Of a DNA stretch of 8,973 bases, positions 6,303-8,973 are shown one piece after another; within the stretch, counting starts at the first letter, position 1, and every line of letters starts with the position of its first letter. The stretch covers positions 1-8,973 of the forward strand of contig DYCW01000229.1 of the NCBI GenBank assembly GCA_019417865.1. The letters are read 5' to 3'. A program made the translations under genes and the position numbers. The notes beneath the pieces are model-generated. The model did no database searches. It saw only the letters and a program-made list of their open reading frames with translations, and was not told where the DNA came from. The DNA comes from Ruminococcus sp. (lineage in GTDB: Bacteria; Bacillota; Clostridia; Oscillospirales; Ruminococcaceae).

Positions 6303-6395
6303 CCTGTCAGCTTGTACGCCGCACTTGGGGTGCTTTTTCTTTTCGCTTTCCCCGAGCAAATTTCCTCTGACTCCTGTACAAAGTCAAATGACAGG
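6303..6395 (-). other. Structured 3' untranslated region of ireB (possible RNA element)
   Basis: Two nested complementary pairs enclose 58 bases: CCTGTCA (6303-6309) with TGACAGG (6389-6395), and inside it TTGTAC (6312-6317) with GTACAA (6376-6381). Within the enclosed part GCAC (6321-6324) pairs with GTGC (6330-6333), or alternatively CTTGGGG (6324-6330) with CCCCGAG (6350-6356). The region lies between the ireB stop and its terminator and would be transcribed with ireB. I do not recognise it as a known riboswitch or sRNA family. Confidence 0.4.
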
Positions 6396-6417
6396 AAAAT
6401 GCTTCCAAGGGACTACG

Positions 6418-6663
6418 TTAATCGTTCAAATACGATTTTACCAACGTTTGCAAAAGTTCATCCCGATCAATTCGGCGGATCAAACTGCGTGCATTGTTGT
6501 AGGTGGTTATGTAGGTCGGATCCTCTGACAGAATATAACCTACAATCTGGTTCACCGGATTGTATCCCTTTTGCACCAATGCATCATAGATGATGGTGAG
6601 ATTTTTTTTCATTTCAATTTCTTTTTCGTCATTAACAGAAAATGTCATGGTCTTATCATACAT
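6418..6663 (-). CDS. ireB: IreB-family regulatory phosphoprotein (UPF0297)
   Basis: The 81-residue product matches the UPF0297/IreB family along its length: an N-terminal MYDKTMTF, then IYDALVQKGYNPVNQIVGYILSEDP (about 26-50) and YNNARSLIRRIDRDELLQTLVKSYL at the end. In Enterococcus faecalis, IreB is phosphorylated on N-terminal Thr residues by the PASTA kinase IreK and negatively regulates cephalosporin resistance; T5 and T7 here are candidate equivalents. The ATG at 6663 follows AAGGAGGGG at 7-8 bases. A good promoter lies just upstream and a terminator downstream, so it is transcribed alone. In many Firmicutes it sits between alaS and ruvX/yrzB; those genes are not beside it here. Its role in this organism is inferred. 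Confidence 0.93.
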   Translation of the reverse strand: MYDKTMTFSVNDEKEIEMKKNLTIIYDALVQKGYNPVNQIVGYILSEDPTYITTYNNARSLIRRIDRDELLQTLVKSYLND

Positions 6664-6693
6664 AACTGATCCCCTCCTTATGGTGATTCTTAT

Positions 6694-6722
6694 ATTATAC
6701 CGGAATCTGCGGCATTTTACAA
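6694..6722 (-). promoter_or_regulatory. Sigma-A promoter of ireB
   Basis: On the minus strand TTGTAA (6722-6717), a 17-base spacer and consensus TATAAT (6699-6694). Transcription would start near 6687, about 24 bases before the start codon. Confidence 0.85.
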
Positions 6723-6854
6723 GGGCTTTCTTAAATTTTTCTGTTTTGTATCGTTTACAACATTCTTTTTTGTATAATCTGCTGAATTCTTCGATTGCTT
6801 TCTATTTTTTCCGCAGAGGTACTTAAAATATGGAAGTCTGCCTTTGGATTATGT

Positions 6855-6880
6855 ACTCCCCTTTTTTTCAAAAGGGGAGT
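6855..6880. repeat. Perfect 11-bp stem-loop between DUF1540 and ireB
   Basis: ACTCCCCTTTT (6855-6865) and AAAAGGGGAGT (6870-6880) are exactly complementary around TTTC. It lies downstream of the DUF1540 gene and may end its transcript. No clear U-tract follows on either strand, so I do not call it a canonical terminator. A smaller hairpin (CTGTTT 6881-6886 with AAACAG 6900-6905) is directly adjacent. Confidence 0.6.
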
Positions 6881-6925
6881 CTGTTTCCACTGCAAAAGAA
6901 AACAGAAAAAAGGCTGGTGACGGCT

Positions 6926-7105
6926 TTATTCGCAGCAGCCGCTCCGCTTTACAAATGAAAAGCAGTCTGTACATTCCGGAACGGTCGGATTCTGCTCATG
7001 TGTGCCGACTGTAATACAGTTCAGGCTGCAATAATTTTCGGTACCCATATTGTGCTTACACTGGGTAACGGAACAGCGGATGTGATCATTTTTCTTCATT
7101 TCCAT
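6926..7105 (-). CDS. Small cysteine-rich DUF1540 protein
   Basis: The 59-residue product has the DUF1540 pattern: IRCSVTQCKHN near the N-terminus, then CSLNCITVG and CTDCFSF, with a final CC. Cysteines fall at 11, 16, 26, 30, 45, 48, 57 and 58, consistent with a small metal-binding (probably zinc) fold. DUF1540 proteins are common in Clostridia, often in several copies, and their function is not established. The start at 7105 is preferred because TGAGGAAA lies about 9 bases upstream on the minus strand; the GTG at 7120 lies within that site, and the ATG at 7099 is farther away. The stop is followed on the minus strand by a T-rich run but only a weak hairpin. It appears to be a single-gene unit. 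Confidence 0.85.
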   Translation of the reverse strand: MEMKKNDHIRCSVTQCKHNMGTENYCSLNCITVGTHEQNPTVPECTDCFSFVKRSGCCE

Positions 7106-7132
7106 GATACATTTCCTCACTTTTCACTTTGT

Positions 7133-7150
7133 TTGTTCCGAAGGGAACAA
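7133..7150 (-). promoter_or_regulatory. Perfect 7-bp palindrome in the DUF1540 leader
   Basis: TTGTTCC (7133-7139) and GGAACAA (7144-7150) are exactly complementary around four bases, about 28 bases upstream of the DUF1540 start. It could be an operator or a leader hairpin. A TATAAT on the minus strand (7181-7176) lies just upstream, but I see no convincing -35 for it. Confidence 0.4.
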
Positions 7151-7428
7151 TGCTATTATTGCCGGATGCGAAGCAATTATACATGACAACTGTTTTTTAT
7201 GATGTATCTGCAAAACATAATAGATTCCAATTCTGTTAAAAATGAATATTTGCAGCAGGTTCAAGACTTTGACAGCAGTCGTATGACATCCAATTTTGAA
7301 AAACCTGCCGTTTATTTTAGAAACACCGAATAACAATGCCGAATATGTCGTGAAAATCACACAACTGTGGGAACTGGCAGATGACACCTTGTTTTTTTCC
7401 AAAATCAAAAAATTTTTTCAAAAACCCC
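7151..7428. other. Gene-free stretch, possible decayed coding remnant
   Basis: No intact gene is supported between the DUF1540 leader and the promoter at 7429. A plus-strand frame runs from an ATG at 7199 to a stop at 7331-7333 (44 codons) without a ribosome binding site. A second frame continues protein-like (NNAEYVVKITQLWELADD) from about 7333 past 7428. The pair could be a frameshifted remnant of a gene, or chance. The sequence is AT-rich. Confidence 0.3.
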
Positions 7429-7457
7429 TTGACAAAATTAGAAAAATGGTGTACTAT
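7429..7457 (+). promoter_or_regulatory. Strong sigma-A promoter of the 66-residue ORF
   Basis: Consensus TTGACA (7429-7434), a 17-base spacer and TACTAT (7452-7457). Transcription would start near 7464. Confidence 0.88.
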
Positions 7458-7470
7458 GTAGATAGTGCAC
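7449..7470. promoter_or_regulatory. 22-bp dyad operator candidate over the -10
   Basis: The left half GTGTACTATGT (7449-7459) and right half AGATAGTGCAC (7460-7470) are inverted repeats matching at 9 of 11 positions. The dyad covers the -10 and the expected transcription start. A perfect 10-bp palindrome, TAGTGCACTA (7463-7472), overlaps its right half. This is the position of a classic repressor site. Confidence 0.6.
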
Positions 7471-7494
7471 TAATAAACATGGGAGCTTACTGCT

Positions 7495-7695
7495 GTGTAC
7501 TACAAAGGAAATTGGAAAAAGTACATTGCTTATATGTCAACAGAACCATTCTACTATGATGATATGCGGATTCAAGATGTAAAGACCTTCCACAAGGATT
7601 TCTTTGCCGATTTCGACCCGAAGCTACTTGACCACCTGCTGACATGTATGGAGCTAACACCAAACTTAAAAATGCAAGCATTGCCCTCTAGTTAG
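7495..7695 (+). CDS. Unrecognised 66-residue protein
   Basis: I do not recognise this product. It starts at a GTG (MYYKGNWKKYIAYMSTEPFY...), with GGGAG 9 bases upstream. It is polar and aromatic-rich (Tyr and Phe), with an acidic middle segment containing MRIQDVKTFHKDFF, one Cys, and no membrane segment or signal peptide. Coding is supported by the strong promoter 31 bases upstream of the ribosome site region, the well-spaced Shine-Dalgarno and sensible codon use. Its last 7 codons overlap the stem of the terminator. The alternative is that the roughly 250-nt transcript is a non-coding RNA, or that only the part from an internal ATG (7534) is translated. Expression is probably controlled through the dyad over its promoter. 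Confidence 0.6.
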   Translation: MYYKGNWKKYIAYMSTEPFYYDDMRIQDVKTFHKDFFADFDPKLLDHLLTCMELTPNLKMQALPSS

Positions 7696-7716
7696 CAGCA
7701 ATTAGCTTGACTTTTT
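7675..7716 (+). terminator. Rho-independent terminator of the 66-residue ORF
   Basis: CAAGC-ATTGC (7675-7684) pairs with GCAAT (7698-7702) and GCTTG (7705-7709), with a two-base TA bulge and a 13-base loop. TTTTT follows at 7712-7716. The 5' arm lies inside the end of the ORF, and the 3' arm and U-tract overlap the next promoter's -35. Confidence 0.75.
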
Positions 7717-7735
7717 AAAAAAAACATGATATAAT
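7707..7735 (+). promoter_or_regulatory. Sigma-A promoter of the C-terminal membrane protein gene
   Basis: TTGACT (7707-7712), a 17-base spacer and TATAAT (7730-7735) with an extended TG at 7727-7728. Transcription would start near 7742, about 47 bases before the ATG at 7789. Confidence 0.88.
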
Positions 7736-7788
7736 AAAAACGGACGCTTTACAAATTATCAATTTTTTTGTATGAAAGGAATATTATT

Positions 7789-8973
7789 ATGGACGATTTC
7801 ACAACCAATACACCCCCGGAGGATCAAACCGGCTTTGCACCGCCGCAGCCGGATGCTTCCACGCAAAACAATGCAGCTGCTCCGCAGCAGCCAGAGACAA
7901 GTAACCCATTCCAGCAAGTACCGCCTGCTCCGGAAACCAGTTCTATTCCGCCGCAGTCGACAGCAACCGGTTCGTTCCAACAAACACCGCCGCCGTTTCA
8001 GCAGCCGGATTTTAACAATTTTGACATACAAAACGGTCAGATCACAGGTGCACAGCCAAAAAAGAAGAGAAAGGGCTGGAAAGTAGCTGTCATTTCTGTG
8101 GTCAGTGCTGTTGTAGTACTGGGTGCCGCCAGCGGTGTTGCCTACGCTGCCAGTGATACGGTAAAAAACTTTGTCAAGATGAACATGGGCAGTGAAGACA
8201 ACTACTATGAATGGGTTGTCGAAAAAAATACCAAGGACTGGGGCCGCAGTGTTTCCGAAAGCTATGAAAAAAGTATTGCACGCTCCAGAAAAGAACCACA
8301 GTCTGATCTTTCTATGAACATCACCCTCAGTCAGGAAGCACAGGATCTGCTGGAACAGGAACTTTTCGCAGATTCCAACGAAACCATTCAGCTTTCTTCC
8401 GCTACCATCGCTTGCAGTGGAAAAGTAGAAGCAGAGAAACTGGGCGGCAAACTGACGATCACACTCAATGACACACAGGTATTAGAGGGCAACGCCGTTA
8501 TGGATGCCAGCAACCTGTATGTACAAATTCCATCTATCTCTGACCAGTATCTCTCCATGTCGCTGGAAGATGCGATTTCCACAGCAGAAGCTGACGCAAA
8601 TGTTTCCATCGGCACATCATTTGATGTTTCTTCTTTCTTTGTAACACCCGATGTACTGGAAGAGCGGCTTTCACCGTCTGACTTGAACGATCTGTTCCAG
8701 CGGTACGGCGAAGTTCTGGCAGACAGCGATGCAAAAATCGCTATTTTAAAGGACCAGAACCTGTCCATTGATGATACCAACTTCTCCTATACGGCACTGG
8801 AAGCCACCTATGCTGGCAATCACTTGCAGAATATTGCAGAAGATCTACTGGAAGAATTGAAGGAAGATAAGACCATCTCACACTACCTGGCAGAATCCGG
8901 TCTGATGACAGAAGACGAATACAAAAACACCTTGCAGCGTACATTGTATGAAATCCGCAACGATCCAGCCACC
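7789..8973 (+). CDS. Single-pass membrane protein with Pro/Gln-rich cytoplasmic N-terminus (partial, 3' end outside window)
   Basis: The frame is open for 395 codons to the right edge, so the gene is incomplete. The N-terminal 90 residues are low-complexity and rich in Pro, Gln, Ser and Thr. A basic stop (KKKRKGWK, 91-98) then precedes one hydrophobic helix (about 98-121). The remainder, from 122 on, would be outside the cell: a mostly alpha-beta domain with acidic stretches (NNYYEWVVEK-like region near 138, several SLEDAISTAEAD-type helices) and no catalytic motif that I can name. The layout resembles Clostridia surface or envelope proteins of unknown function with a Pro/Gln-rich cytoplasmic tail, but I do not assign a family. 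AAAGGA lies 8 bases before the ATG. It has its own promoter. Confidence 0.85.
   Translation, partial: MDDFTTNTPPEDQTGFAPPQPDASTQNNAAAPQQPETSNPFQQVPPAPETSSIPPQSTATGSFQQTPPPFQQPDFNNFDIQNGQITGAQPKKKRKGWKVAVISVVSAVVVLGAASGVAYAASDTVKNFVKMNMGSEDNYYEWVVEKNTKDWGRSVSESYEKSIARSRKEPQSDLSMNITLSQEAQDLLEQELFADSNETIQLSSATIACSGKVEAEKLGGKLTITLNDTQVLEGNAVMDASNLYVQIPSISDQYLSMSLEDAISTAEADANVSIGTSFDVSSFFVTPDVLEERLSPSDLNDLFQRYGEVLADSDAKIAILKDQNLSIDDTNFSYTALEATYAGNHLQNIAEDLLEELKEDKTISHYLAESGLMTEDEYKNTLQRTLYEIRNDPAT

Noticed and set aside
6313..6393. Short basic minus-strand ORF from a TTG inside the ireB 3' region (about 26 codons)
   Set aside because: No Shine-Dalgarno sequence before the TTG, and it overlaps the structured region better explained as untranslated RNA.
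6303..6395. Known riboswitch (for example c-di-AMP or c-di-GMP type) before the pdaA-like gene
   Set aside because: I could not find the conserved cores of those classes in the sequence, and a terminator belonging to ireB lies between this region and pdaA.
6135..6593. Plus-strand open frame across the pdaA/ireB spacer and ireB
   Set aside because: It overlaps ireB in antisense and has no ribosome site; composition is typical of a shadow frame.
6906..6925. Canonical terminator directly after the DUF1540 stop
   Set aside because: A T-run is present on the minus strand (CCTTTTTT) but the preceding bases do not form a stable stem.
7133..7150. LexA (SOS) box
   Set aside because: Gram-positive LexA sites have GAAC-N4-GTTC; this dyad has the opposite polarity (GTTCC-N4-GGAAC).
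7124..7408. Minus-strand open frame of about 94 codons upstream of the DUF1540 gene
   Set aside because: No ribosome site or domain; it overlaps the promoter and leader of the DUF1540 gene.

Overview
The window looks like part of a low-to-mid-GC Clostridia chromosome, most likely a Ruminococcus-like member of the Oscillospiraceae. This is an inference from the gene content: RNase Y, an IreB-family protein, a DUF1540 protein and a PdaA-like sporulation deacetylase, with strong AGGAGG-type ribosome binding sites and sigma-A promoters at 17-bp spacing. I see no insertion sequence, phage gene, CRISPR array, tRNA or rRNA. It reads as ordinary core chromosome with a few poorly characterised genes.

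Layout. (1) rny (RNase Y, +) is complete and converges on a small Ig-like lipoprotein gene (-); a strong bidirectional-looking terminator separates them. (2) A 2[4Fe-4S] ferredoxin (-) follows, with its own promoter and terminator. Upstream of it on the same strand is an ArsR/SmtB regulator carrying the complete SmtB-type alpha-5 zinc ligand pattern. (3) Divergent from arsR, a multi-pass membrane protein of the CPBP/Abi type, with its protease motifs degenerated, probably forms an operon with tadA (tRNA-Arg adenosine deaminase); a terminator closes the pair. (4) A PdaA-like polysaccharide deacetylase (-) lies downstream of ireB (-), with a structured ireB 3' region and a terminator between them. 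(5) A small Cys-rich DUF1540 gene (-) is followed by a roughly 390-bp stretch with no convincing gene. (6) A strong promoter with a dyad over its -10 drives an unrecognised 66-residue ORF. Its terminator contains the -35 of the next promoter, which drives a large single-pass membrane protein that runs off the right edge and is open for 395 codons.

How they fit together. Most genes look independently transcribed housekeeping or envelope functions: RNA decay (rny), tRNA decoding (tadA), electron transfer (ferredoxin), zinc sensing (arsR), cell-wall and spore cortex (pdaA, ireB signalling) and surface proteins (lipoprotein, C-terminal membrane protein). No multi-gene undescribed system is evident. 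The most interesting signals are regulatory: the dyad over the 7429-7457 promoter, the terminator/promoter overlap after it, the nested complementarity in the ireB 3' region, and a zinc-type ArsR with no transporter beside it.
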